From assembly GCA_040882505.1 (NCBI GenBank), contig JBBEBE010000005.1, forward strand, positions 186,001 through 250,000: a stretch of DNA of 64,000 nucleotides, given 5' to 3'. Of the stretch, positions 53,502 to 61,537 are shown one piece after another. The notes beneath the pieces are model-generated. The model was not told the DNA's origin. It did no database searches and saw only the letters and a list, made by a program, of their open reading frames with translations. Every line of letters starts with the position of its first letter. Position 1 is the stretch's first letter. The stretch is from JBBEBE01 sp040882505 (GTDB lineage: Bacteria; Bacteroidota; Rhodothermia; Balneolales; Balneolaceae). The position numbers and the translations under genes were made by a program.

Positions 53502-56414
53502 ATGCATGATTCGATCCGAACAGTCATTGCAATCTTACTGCTTGGAACGGTTCTTGTTCGGGTCGAACCGGCCGCAGCTCAAATTTATGAAAACCGAACA
53601 TGGCCGTCTTCTCTCGACTGGATGGAGTTGAATGCAGGTCCTGTCCGGATCCTCTACCCGTCCGGGTTCGAACGAGAAGCGCAGCGCGCCGCCCGAATTT
53701 CCACGGATAGCTATCCTCGATTGCAACATCACGTGGGGGGATCCCTGAATCGATTTCCCTTGATTCTCAACGCTGTCAACGATCAAAACAACGGATTTGT
53801 ATCTCCGGTCCATTTTCGATCGGAAATTTATCTTTCGCCACGCCGGGGCCTCGCATTTCATCCACGATCGTCGAGCTGGCTTGACCAAGTGATCCCGCAT
53901 GAATTGGTGCATGCACTTCACTACAATCACCATGCACCGGGAGTCATTCGGTGGCTTCGCCCCTTCTCACCCGACCTTGTCAGATCCCTTCACGCCACCG
54001 CACCGTCAGGAATGTTCGAGGGAATCGCGGTCTGGGCAGAAACCGAAACCCTTCCGGACGTCACCGGTCGTGGAGTTCATTCCCTTTTTCTGTCCCCGTT
54101 TCTGGATGCCCGTCGAGCCGATCGACCCTGGGGAATGGGACAATTGGCTCACCCCTCTCGGTACCATTACCCTCTGAATCGACACTATTCGGGCTCTTGG
54201 TACTGGACAGATTGGCTTCTTTCAGAATATGGAGATGAGATCTACAAAAAGACGATACGAGCCCACTCCCAATGGCCGTTTTTCGGGTTCGGGTTCTCCT
54301 TGCGTCGGTCCACGGGACAGTGGCCCAATCAACTCTACAAGCAGTTTATAGATGATACAGAGGCGTTGAATATTGAACCCACACCTGTAAAGCCCTCGTT
54401 TGGACATCGATTGGCAGGTGTCCCGAATTCCGACCAGACACTCTACCGATCCCCAAAATGGATGTCCAACAGGGAGATTCTCTTCTATCGAGAAGGTGTC
54501 TCCATGGATCCGGGATTGGGAGTCTGGAATCTGGATACGCAAACATGGTCGACACGACTGATCACCGGAGTCGGAGAAGCCATGGATCTTTCCCGTTCAC
54601 CGGATGGATCCTCATGGATCTACTCCGACTATCGATCCCGTCCCAGATTTGACACCACCCGTTTTTTGGATCTATTTCGTATGAATCCGGACACGGGTGA
54701 ACAAAAACGATTGACTCGTTTTGCACGACTCTACAACCCTTTGGACCAGGGATCGTCCATTCTCGCACTCCAAATCGTTGGTGAACGGAATCGACTGGTT
54801 CGCATTCATCCCGATTCCGGAGTGGTTGAACCTGTTATGGAACCCCCTCCCGACGGTCAATTTGAACAGATCGTTCTACACCCATCGATCGACGGATTGT
54901 TCGCTGTTACGGCACGTCGTGGAAAAGAGGTGGGGCTTTGGATTATTCGAGAGGGTCGATGGGAAGAAAATCTACAGGAACCACCCACACTCTACTTTTC
55001 TGAAAAAGTGATTCGGGATCCGGTCTGGCATCCTTATCAAGAGGAGCTTCTCTTCTCTTCTGATCGAAACGGAACGTATGATCTGTACCACTATCGGGTT
55101 GAACCTGCAACGTTGACACAATGGACAGATGACAACACCCATCAACTGGAACCGGACTGGTCTCCATCCGGTCGTGACATCGTTTGGGTAGAACCGGTTG
55201 GCGGAGTTTACAAGCCCAGAATGGCATCCGTACCCACACATCAATCCAGCTCCCTTCAACGCACGCACTCTCCCGCGCAGTGGCGACTTTTTGACAAGAA
55301 TTCGGGAGATCGAATGAATAGAGAGTCAAATCCCGAAGAAGCTTCCTCAAGACCCTATCAACCGGGTATCTCATGGGTCAAACCACGTATGGTTCTCCCC
55401 CTCTGGAGACAGTATGAAGACGAAACCTGGATGGCAGGGATTCAGATCGCCTCGACCGAACTATTGAGTCGGGAAACCTATCACATGCAGAGTGGGTGGA
55501 TGGCCGACCAAATTTGGGGAGAAATGGTCTACCGAAACAGTCATCAATGGCCAAGTGTGGAGTTGGAACTCTATCGTCGTCCTCGATTTCATTCGGTTCC
55601 GTCTCTGGGAACAATTGATCAAACCGATCGATACTACCAGCTTTTAACACGTCGAGACGGGGCTTCTCTCTCTATTCCAATGAGATGGACCTGGTGGAAC
55701 CGACCTGATCACTCCACGCTGCAAGTCGTACCGCGTGTTCAAATTCAGGATGAACAAGTATTCCGGGAGAGAGACCGTACGCTTTTCGGTGAAAATGGTA
55801 TTGAAACACTTACCTCTTCGCTATTGATTTCTTACCAACACCGGATTCGTCAACAACTTCGCGAGATGCAGCCAGGGTCGGGTTGGATCTTTTTTCTTCA
55901 AGGAGAAGCGATTCTGTCGTCCAGAAGAACAGGAGCGGAACAGATCTTGTTTCCGGGGTACGGAGAACGTTCACTGTCTGCGGGAGTCTATCGGTATCTT
56001 CGGTTGTTCAACGATACCAACGGAACCGGTCGTTTGGGTGTCCGGATGGTGCAACAGACCATACAGGGTCGCTATTCCATCGGTCGGTTGTTAACCGGAA
56101 GCTATCAATCCAATGGATTGGATCGGGTTCGGGAAGCACTGGTACTGGAGCATCGTTGGACGGTTCCAATCTGGTGGATGGATCGGGGTGGTCTGCTTCT
56201 CCCGGCTCACGCTCACGGACTGTTTGGCGTGCTGTTCGGAGAGACGATTTTACCAACAGGAAGGTCGACCATTGAAGGAGCGAATTCACGTACCCAATTG
56301 GGAGCCGGTCTCCGATTTCGTGGTCAATGGGGAAGATTTGCAGTCGATCTCGGTGTTGGATGGGTGTACGACTGGAATCGGCAAAAAGGGTTTTTGTATG
56401 GAGGTGATTTTTGA
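53502..56414 (+). CDS. Outer-membrane-associated metalloprotease-like / beta-propeller protein, 970 aa
   Basis: A signal peptide (to about residue 27) is followed by a gluzincin-like zinc motif, HELVH at 133-137 in VIPHELVHALHYNHHAPG, with a likely third ligand E173 in MFEGIAVWAE. Residues about 270-620 contain WD40/TolB-like propeller repeats (WSTRLITGVGEAMDLSRSPD, SSDRNGTYDLYHYRVEPATL, then EPDWSPSGRDIVWVEP). The last 300 residues are rich in alternating beta strands and end in VYDWNRQKGFLYGGDF, like an outer-membrane barrel. A GGAAGGTG purine stretch precedes the ATG at 53502. I do not recognise a named family. Sequence bias is slightly more AT-rich than the left part of the window. Confidence 0.72.
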   Translation: MHDSIRTVIAILLLGTVLVRVEPAAAQIYENRTWPSSLDWMELNAGPVRILYPSGFEREAQRAARISTDSYPRLQHHVGGSLNRFPLILNAVNDQNNGFVSPVHFRSEIYLSPRRGLAFHPRSSSWLDQVIPHELVHALHYNHHAPGVIRWLRPFSPDLVRSLHATAPSGMFEGIAVWAETETLPDVTGRGVHSLFLSPFLDARRADRPWGMGQLAHPSRYHYPLNRHYSGSWYWTDWLLSEYGDEIYKKTIRAHSQWPFFGFGFSLRRSTGQWPNQLYKQFIDDTEALNIEPTPVKPSFGHRLAGVPNSDQTLYRSPKWMSNREILFYREGVSMDPGLGVWNLDTQTWSTRLITGVGEAMDLSRSPDGSSWIYSDYRSRPRFDTTRFLDLFRMNPDTGEQKRLTRFARLYNPLDQGSSILALQIVGERNRLVRIHPDSGVVEPVMEPPPDGQFEQIVLHPSIDGLFAVTARRGKEVGLWIIREGRWEENLQEPPTLYFSEKVIRDPVWHPYQEELLFSSDRNGTYDLYHYRVEPATLTQWTDDNTHQLEPDWSPSGRDIVWVEPVGGVYKPRMASVPTHQSSSLQRTHSPAQWRLFDKNSGDRMNRESNPEEASSRPYQPGISWVKPRMVLPLWRQYEDETWMAGIQIASTELLSRETYHMQSGWMADQIWGEMVYRNSHQWPSVELELYRRPRFHSVPSLGTIDQTDRYYQLLTRRDGASLSIPMRWTWWNRPDHSTLQVVPRVQIQDEQVFRERDRTLFGENGIETLTSSLLISYQHRIRQQLREMQPGSGWIFFLQGEAILSSRRTGAEQILFPGYGERSLSAGVYRYLRLFNDTNGTGRLGVRMVQQTIQGRYSIGRLLTGSYQSNGLDRVREALVLEHRWTVPIWWMDRGGLLLPAHAHGLFGVLFGETILPTGRSTIEGANSRTQLGAGLRFRGQWGRFAVDLGVGWVYDWNRQKGFLYGGDF

Positions 56415-56433
56415 GTGACAGGAATTTCAAGGA

Positions 56434-57441
56434 CTATTCTACAGTTCCAATCTTGAAGGACGATTCACCCATCGACGTTAATGTGGATTGAACAAGTTCT
56501 ACAACCGTAGAAGAGACAACCATCACAAGACCCACACCCAAATTAAACGTTTGTCTCATATCCTCTTCAGGAACCGAACCAACGGTTTGAATAAGATCAA
56601 ATAGGGCAGGCCGCTTCCATTGATCCCAATCGATTTGAAGGGAGAGGCCATCCGGAAGAATTCGCTGGGTATTTCCGACAATTCCACCACCTGTAATGTG
56701 TGAAAATCCGTGAACACCATCGATCCGTTTGATCTCTTGAATCGATTTTAAATAGGATTTGTGAACGGCCAGCAGTGCATCACTCAGTGGAATCCCCAAC
56801 TCTTCAGGCGTATCATCGATCTCATATTCCGAGAAAAGTACCTTCCGGGCAAGAGAATATCCATTGGTATGAAGACCGCTGCTTGGTAATGCGATTAAAT
56901 GATCTCCCTTCTCGATCTGTTTACCAACAATCAAATCCGGTTTGTTTACAATTCCGACAATTGTACCAGCCAGATCAAATTCCCCTTCTTTGTAAATGTC
57001 TGGCATTTCTGCAGTTTCACCACCAATCAAGGCGACACTGTTTTCACGACAAGCTTTGGCGAAACCGGAAATCACATCGAATCCAATTTCCTGATCCAGT
57101 TTACCTGTAGAAAAATAGTCCAAAAAGAAGAGAGGAGTTGCCCCACAAACAGCAATGTCATTGATACAATGGTTTACAAGATCCTGGCCAACGGTGTCGT
57201 AACGACCCGCTTTGAACGCAACAATTAATTTGGTTCCTACACCATCGACACTACTTACAAAAACAGGTTGGTCATACGTTGTCAAATCCGGTGCATAGAG
57301 ACCACCAAACCCACCAATATTCGAAAGTACACGATTATCGTGGGTCTCTTTAACCATTCCTTTGATACTGGAGACCAACTCCTCTCCAGCCTTGATATCG
57401 ACACCGGACTCTTTGTAGGTAACAGGTTTTTTCTGACTCAT
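56434..57441 (-). CDS. purM: Phosphoribosylformylglycinamidine cyclo-ligase
   Basis: AIR synthase, converting FGAM to AIR with ATP. The 335 residues begin SQKKPVTYKESGVDIKAGEE; GGFGGLYAPDLTTYDQPVFV, VSSVDGVGTKLIVAFKAGRYD, GATPLFFLDYFSTGKL, EMPDIYKEGEFDLAGTIVG, LPSSGLHTNGYSLARKVLF and HITGGGIVGNTQRILPDG are all classical. The ATG at 57441 gives the usual N terminus. It is separated from purS/purQ by 42 kb. Its promoter lies in the DnaA-box-rich gap upstream. Confidence 0.97.
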   Translation of the reverse strand: MSQKKPVTYKESGVDIKAGEELVSSIKGMVKETHDNRVLSNIGGFGGLYAPDLTTYDQPVFVSSVDGVGTKLIVAFKAGRYDTVGQDLVNHCINDIAVCGATPLFFLDYFSTGKLDQEIGFDVISGFAKACRENSVALIGGETAEMPDIYKEGEFDLAGTIVGIVNKPDLIVGKQIEKGDHLIALPSSGLHTNGYSLARKVLFSEYEIDDTPEELGIPLSDALLAVHKSYLKSIQEIKRIDGVHGFSHITGGGIVGNTQRILPDGLSLQIDWDQWKRPALFDLIQTVGSVPEEDMRQTFNLGVGLVMVVSSTVVELVQSTLTSMGESSFKIGTVE

Positions 57442-57464
57442 ATCGGATCTTTTTGAATTCCCTT

Positions 57465-57472
57465 CAAATATA
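57465..57472 (-). promoter_or_regulatory. Putative -7 element (TAnnTTTG) of purM
   Basis: On the minus strand this reads TATATTTG, an exact match to the Bacteroidota -7 consensus, 23 bases upstream of the purM ATG. It is the same octamer as before argS and the sugar nucleotidyltransferase gene. Confidence 0.45.
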
Positions 57473-57530
57473 GAAAGAATCAAAGAACTCATGGGGTTCA
57501 ATCAGGTGTGTTTTCAACACCCCTTTACGG

Positions 57531-57877
57531 TTAACAATAGATAGAATTATATATTAGTAGTTCTTAGTAGGAGGCTGTGGAAAGGTGAATAACAAGATTC
57601 TTCGGAATGGTTTTTTGAATTGTGGAAGTAATGTGGATAAGTATGTGGATACTAACTTATTGGACAATAATGATTTATGGATTATCTACCGGGTTGTTCA
57701 CATTCTGGATATCGTTCTTACATGGTTTGGGATTGATTTATCAACAGAGGGGTAATCCGGAAAAAAGGTGTGGAGAATCGGGTAGTTGTGTGGAGAAGAT
57801 ATTCCGTTTCCTTAGAATTGAATGATATCCACACGAATACCATCTTGTTCACGGATTATTCACACAGTTATACACGT
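57531..57877. other. oriC: Candidate chromosomal replication origin (DnaA-box cluster with AT-rich element)
   Basis: The 436-bp gap between purM and dtd has no credible gene. It holds one perfect DnaA box, TGTGGATAA (57632-57640), and seven 9-mers with one mismatch to TTATCCACA or its complement: 57644, 57738, 57769, 57789, 57825 and 57856, each running nine bases, plus weaker ones at 57576, 57694 and 57868 with two mismatches; 57644-57652 reads TGTGGATAC. To the left lies a 40-base stretch (57531-57570) with 8 G/C bases. Both strands carry boxes. The rightmost boxes abut the dtd start. No dnaA is present. If the exact count of one-mismatch boxes is taken strictly from the list it is six listed here, and the interpretation does not change. 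Confidence 0.7.
57555..57570 (+). repeat. Two TAGTAG elements, DnaA-trio-like
   Basis: TAGTAG occurs at 57555-57560 and again at 57565-57570. Read 3' to 5' away from the DnaA boxes this gives GATGAT twice, the form of the DnaA-trio in Bacillus-type origins. A short GAGGC spacer separates it from the first, degenerate DnaA box at 57576. Confidence 0.5.
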
Positions 57878-58321
57878 ATGAAATTGGTTGTTCAGAGAGT
57901 TTCCAGCGCGTCCGTCGATGTAAAGGGTACGAGAATGGGTCAAATCGGACATGGGTTATTGGTCTATGTAGGTGTACATGATTCGGATGAATTATCACAT
58001 GTAGAATGGATGGCAAACAAGGTGTGTTCTCTTCGAATCTTTCCGGATGAAGAGGGTAAGATGAATCGGTCGGTGATGGATTCAGGTGGAGAAATCTGTA
58101 TGGTTTCTCAGTTTACGCTCTATGCCGATGCGTCGAAAGGTACGAGACCATCCTTTGTACACGCGGCCAGGCCGGAACATGCAGAACCCATTTATGAAGC
58201 GTTGATACAAGCGGTTCGTGATCGCGGAATTTCAGTCTCGACGGGTTCTTTTGGTGCCATGATGGAGGTCTCATCCGTGAATTCAGGGCCGGTAACCATC
58301 CTTCTGGAGAAAGGGATGTAA
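57878..58321 (+). CDS. dtd: D-aminoacyl-tRNA deacylase
   Basis: Removes D-amino acids from mischarged tRNAs. The 147-residue protein starts MKLVVQRVSSASVDVKG, has GLLVYVGVHDSDEL, the conserved VSQFTLYADASKGTRPSF motif, and the Gly-cisPro-type NSGPVTILLE near the end. The ATG at 57878 is the family start; upstream in-frame sequence belongs to the DnaA-box region. Its stop overlaps the next gene's ATG by one base (TAATG), so the two are coupled. The DnaA boxes overlap where its promoter should be. Confidence 0.95.
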   Translation: MKLVVQRVSSASVDVKGTRMGQIGHGLLVYVGVHDSDELSHVEWMANKVCSLRIFPDEEGKMNRSVMDSGGEICMVSQFTLYADASKGTRPSFVHAARPEHAEPIYEALIQAVRDRGISVSTGSFGAMMEVSSVNSGPVTILLEKGM

Positions 58322-59253
58322 TGTCGATTTATCTGCTTTTTATTGACGGTATCGGATTCGGTTTGCAATCAGAGGATAATCCTTTTTCGATGGGTGAATT
58401 TGATTCATTGAATCGATGGAGTGGAGGCCGGCCATGGGTGGAGGGTTACCAGAATGAACTGATCGGAGAACGCTCAAGGGTCTGGTCGGTGGATGCGTGT
58501 CTGAATGTGGAGGGACTCCCACAAAGCGGTACCGGTCAGGCATCTTTGTTTACGGGGATCAACTGTTCACGACGGGCCGGCAAGCATTTTGGTCCGTTTC
58601 CTCATTCGACATCCAAGCCGGTCTTGAAAAAGAAGAGTCTCTTTCATCAGTGGATATCTGTCGGCGGAAATCCACTCTTTATCAATGCCTATCCCGACCG
58701 GTTTTTTCAATCAGATTCGATTCCAAAACGATGGAGTTGTACAACATATATGTCTGTCCACAGTGGTCTTCGATTGAACCGTCAACAAGATGTACTGGAG
58801 GGAAGAGCCCTAACAGCAGAATTGGATCAACAAGTATGGAGAGATCGTCTCGGTTTGAATGTGCCTCTTGTTTCAATGAACGAAGCCGCCAGTCGAATGA
58901 TCAAAATGGGAGATACGTACGACCTGATTCTTTTTGAATACTACTTGTCGGACCGGGCGGGCCATAAACAAAATATGGGTCAAGCAATGGAAATTTTAAC
59001 TCGACTCAATGGTTTCTTGGGGGAACTAATGGAGCAGATGGGAGAGGAGGACACACTGGTTATCTGCTCGGATCACGGGAATATGGAAGATCTGTCCATC
59101 CGGACGCACACCCGTAACCGGGTTCCCATGGGAGTGTATGGTGCCGGGTATGATTCGGTTGTCACCCCACCGAACAGTTTAACGGATCTACCCGAACTCC
59201 TCCTGCAGATTCGCGGGAGAACACCCGGGAGTGTTGCAGGTCCGGAGAGCTAG
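58321..59253 (+). CDS. Alkaline phosphatase superfamily metalloenzyme (phosphoglycerate mutase-like)
   Basis: A 310-residue protein with the superfamily metal sites: FIDGIGFG at the N terminus (D9), a nucleophile loop LPQSGTGQASLFTG with T71 as the likely phosphate acceptor, FEYYLSDRAGHKQNM and VICSDHGNMEDLS, and the final histidine in RTHTRNRVPMGVYG. It lacks the extra domain of the cofactor-independent phosphoglycerate mutase, so the substrate may be a different phosphomonoester. It is translationally coupled to dtd and converges on adk. Confidence 0.78.
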   Translation: MSIYLLFIDGIGFGLQSEDNPFSMGEFDSLNRWSGGRPWVEGYQNELIGERSRVWSVDACLNVEGLPQSGTGQASLFTGINCSRRAGKHFGPFPHSTSKPVLKKKSLFHQWISVGGNPLFINAYPDRFFQSDSIPKRWSCTTYMSVHSGLRLNRQQDVLEGRALTAELDQQVWRDRLGLNVPLVSMNEAASRMIKMGDTYDLILFEYYLSDRAGHKQNMGQAMEILTRLNGFLGELMEQMGEEDTLVICSDHGNMEDLSIRTHTRNRVPMGVYGAGYDSVVTPPNSLTDLPELLLQIRGRTPGSVAGPES

Positions 59254-59274
59254 ATAACAAGGTATCCGGGGCTC

Positions 59275-59841
59275 TCAAGAGACAAGTGAATCCAGATTTT
59301 TCTTAATTTCACTGAATATTTCATCGATGGTGCCTGTACCGGTAATTTCATGGTAGGTACCACTCTCTTTGTAGTGGTCTTTAACCGGACGAGTCTCGTT
59401 GTTGTACACTTCCAGCCGGCGCTTGACACCCTCTTCCGTATCATCACTACGATCTTCTCCCCGACTCAGAATTCGTCGAATCAACTCCTCTTCCGGCACT
59501 TCAAGTGTCAAGAAAGCATCGATCGATTCTCCGTCTTTCGATAGTAGATCATCGAAAGATTGTGCCTGAGAAACCGTTCGGGGAAATCCGTCCAGAATAT
59601 AACCATCGTTGTATTCGGGCTTCTTGATCTCCTCCGCAACCAGGTCTACCACCGTCTGATCAGGAACCAGCTCACCGGCATCAAGGATGCCTTTAACCCT
59701 CTTGCCGAGCTCGGTTTTGTTCTTGATGGCCGACCGAAAGATGTCCCCTGTAGACAGGTGGGCAATCTTGTAGTACTCTCGAATTCGGGCGGCTTGGGTT
59801 CCTTTTCCTGCCCCTGGAGGTCCAAATAGGATGATCTTCAT
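59275..59841 (-). CDS. adk: Adenylate kinase
   Basis: Interconverts ATP + AMP and 2 ADP. The 188-residue short form has the P-loop LFGPPGAGKGTQAARI, the AMP-binding HLSTGDIFRSAIKNKTELGK, and GYILDGFPRTVSQAQSFD. The long zinc-containing LID insertion is replaced by a short loop (RGEDRSDDTEEGVKRR), which is common in the group. It is the last gene of the ffh-to-adk block, 43 bases after rplS. Its stop faces the phosphoglycerate mutase-like gene. Confidence 0.96.
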   Translation of the reverse strand: MKIILFGPPGAGKGTQAARIREYYKIAHLSTGDIFRSAIKNKTELGKRVKGILDAGELVPDQTVVDLVAEEIKKPEYNDGYILDGFPRTVSQAQSFDDLLSKDGESIDAFLTLEVPEEELIRRILSRGEDRSDDTEEGVKRRLEVYNNETRPVKDHYKESGTYHEITGTGTIDEIFSEIKKNLDSLVS

Positions 59842-59884
59842 AATGAATACGATTACGCCTGATTGAGAAAAATGGGAGCGTTGA

Positions 59885-60238
59885 TTATCGTTTGCTGCTT
59901 TCGCGATCCTGAATCCGTGCGGCCTTTCCCCGGAGATTTCGAAGGTAAAAGAGCTTGGACCGTCGGACCTTTCCGCGTTTCACAACTTCAATTTGTGCGA
60001 TAAACGGCGAGTAGAGTGGGAAAATTCGCTCAACACCCACATTCCCGCTTATTTTACGGACGGTGAAGGTTTTGTTGGCTCCACTTCCCCGCTCATTGAT
60101 TACAATTCCTTTGTACTGCTGAATCCGCTCTTTTTCTCCCTCGCGAACCCGGTAGTGAATATTGACGGTATCGCCTGCAGTAAACTCCGGAATGGAGTCG
60201 TTGGCTACTGTCTGTTCAATCAGTTTCAGCTTGTCCAT
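59885..60238 (-). CDS. rplS: 50S ribosomal protein L19
   Basis: A 117-residue ribosomal protein at the 30S-50S interface: IPEFTAGDTVNIHYRVREGE, RIQQYKGIVINERGSGANKT, FTVRKISGNVGVERIFPLYS, and the basic end RGKVRRSKLFYLRNLRGKAA. The ATG at 60238 is preceded by AGAGGAAG, a good ribosome-binding site. The upstream in-frame extension overlaps trmD and is not part of the protein. It sits 10 bases after trmD. Confidence 0.97.
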   Translation of the reverse strand: MDKLKLIEQTVANDSIPEFTAGDTVNIHYRVREGEKERIQQYKGIVINERGSGANKTFTVRKISGNVGVERIFPLYSPFIAQIEVVKRGKVRRSKLFYLRNLRGKAARIQDRESSKR

Positions 60239-60248
60239 GATCTTCCTC

Positions 60249-60953
60249 TTATTGGGATTTTGTCTCGTTAATAAATTGTTCGTAAAGGTCGGGTCGACGT
60301 TCACGTGTTCGTTTGATAGCCTGATTCCGTTGCCAGTCTTCCACGTTTTGGTGATGACCGGATCTCAATATCTTTGGTACGTCCATATCACGAAAGGTGG
60401 CTGGACGAGTATAGACCGGGGCCGCCAACAACCGTTCCTGAAATGAATCAGTCAAGGCACTTTCCGAATCCCCCAAGGCTCCCGGCAGAAGACGCACAAT
60501 TGAATCCGTGATCATGAGGGCCGGAAGCTCACCACCGGAGAGAACCACATCTCCGATAGAGTACTCTTTGGTTACAAGTGTATCGCGAACACGTTGGTCT
60601 ACCCCCTTGTAGTGCCCACACAGAAGGATCAGATTCGACGAGAGGGAAAGCTCGTTTGCATCGGACTGTTCATACCGTTCACCATCCGGAGCAGTAAAGA
60701 TGATGTGGTCATAGTCCCGTTCGGCCTGCAGTGCTTCAATACAGGCGAAGATGGGCTGCGGCGTCAGTACCATTCCGGCAGCCCCTCCATACGGATAGTC
60801 GTCGACCTTGCGGTGTCGGTCTTCCGAGTAGTCCCTCAAGTCGTGCGTGTGGATCTCTACCACGCCCTCTTTTCGAGCGCGCCCGATGATACTCCCGTCC
60901 AGTGGACTGGAAAGAAGGTTGGGCACGGCCGATATGAGATCAATTCGAAGCAT
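60249..60953 (-). CDS. trmD: tRNA (guanine-N1)-methyltransferase
   Basis: Methylates G37 in tRNAs, preventing +1 frameshifts. The 234-residue SPOUT enzyme starts LRIDLISAVPNLLSSPLDGS, has HRKVDDYPYGGAAGMVLTPQ, the knot segment LLCGHYKGVDQRV and GDVVLSGGELPALMITDSIV, and ends with RPDLYEQFI. All substrate and cofactor motifs are present. It lies two bases after the rimM stop in the ffh-rpsP-rimM-trmD-rplS order. Confidence 0.97.
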   Translation of the reverse strand: MLRIDLISAVPNLLSSPLDGSIIGRARKEGVVEIHTHDLRDYSEDRHRKVDDYPYGGAAGMVLTPQPIFACIEALQAERDYDHIIFTAPDGERYEQSDANELSLSSNLILLCGHYKGVDQRVRDTLVTKEYSIGDVVLSGGELPALMITDSIVRLLPGALGDSESALTDSFQERLLAAPVYTRPATFRDMDVPKILRSGHHQNVEDWQRNQAIKRTRERRPDLYEQFINETKSQ

Positions 60954-60955
60954 GA

Positions 60956-61513
60956 TTATTTCAGGATCAAATCTTCCAGTTTCGTGGCGATCAGCTCTTT
61001 CCGAGCATCATTCACGGTTGGAATATAATGTTCGACAAATGGAACGAGCAGTGACCCGGATGGACTCCGATGGGTACTGATTTCCAATATGGGGTGTGCC
61101 GGATTCTCGAGGACTTCCGAGACGATACCCCAGTCCGAACCTGTTTTATCCACGACGCGATATCCGATCAGCCGTTTCGGCGTTTCGGCTTCCGCTTGTT
61201 CGTTTACCGCCGATTCCGGAAGATCTTCCGGATGGAGATAGACGATTCGATGTCGCAACGCTTCTGCTTCGGATCGATTGGTAATTCGGTCAAACTGTAC
61301 AAAGAACGATGGTCTTCCTCTTTTCAGTGAAAACCTTGCTTCAATGATTCGGTACGGCTCCATGTCTCCACGTTCGTTTTTGACAAAGAGCCGATCCAAA
61401 CGGGAAGCCAAATCCGGATCGGAGTGCGACCATTCGATCGACAATCCGCCATCCAAACCATGGACTCCGCGAACGGTCCCTGCTTCAATGAACCGATGAA
61501 TGGAAAAATTCAT
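60956..61513 (-). CDS. rimM: Ribosome maturation factor RimM
   Basis: A 185-residue 30S maturation factor that binds S19. The N-terminal barrel has EAGTVRGVHGLDGGLSIEWS, the link FVQFDRITNRSEAEALRHRI and the C-terminal PRC-barrel LIGYRVVDKTGSDWGIVSEV, then VPFVEHYIPTVNDARKELIA. A Pro/Glu/Ala-rich stretch (SAVNEQAEAETPK) extends the middle. It stands between rpsP and trmD, as in many bacteria. Confidence 0.93.
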   Translation of the reverse strand: MNFSIHRFIEAGTVRGVHGLDGGLSIEWSHSDPDLASRLDRLFVKNERGDMEPYRIIEARFSLKRGRPSFFVQFDRITNRSEAEALRHRIVYLHPEDLPESAVNEQAEAETPKRLIGYRVVDKTGSDWGIVSEVLENPAHPILEISTHRSPSGSLLVPFVEHYIPTVNDARKELIATKLEDLILK

Positions 61514-61537
61514 ACGGCAGTCAGGTTTCCCGTGGGT

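Noticed and set aside
57505..57521. GGTGT/ACACC hairpin upstream of purM
   Set aside because: Only five base pairs; not placed after a gene end and probably chance.
57622..57825. 67-codon plus-strand open frame in the purM-dtd gap, rich in Trp and Ile
   Set aside because: It starts at GTG without a ribosome-binding site and its codons are the DnaA-box and AT-rich sequence; the composition is unlike the neighbouring genes.
59246..59279. GAGAGC/GCTCTC inverted repeat between the phosphoglycerate mutase-like gene and adk
   Set aside because: The loop is 20 bases and no T run follows on either strand; not convincing as a terminator.
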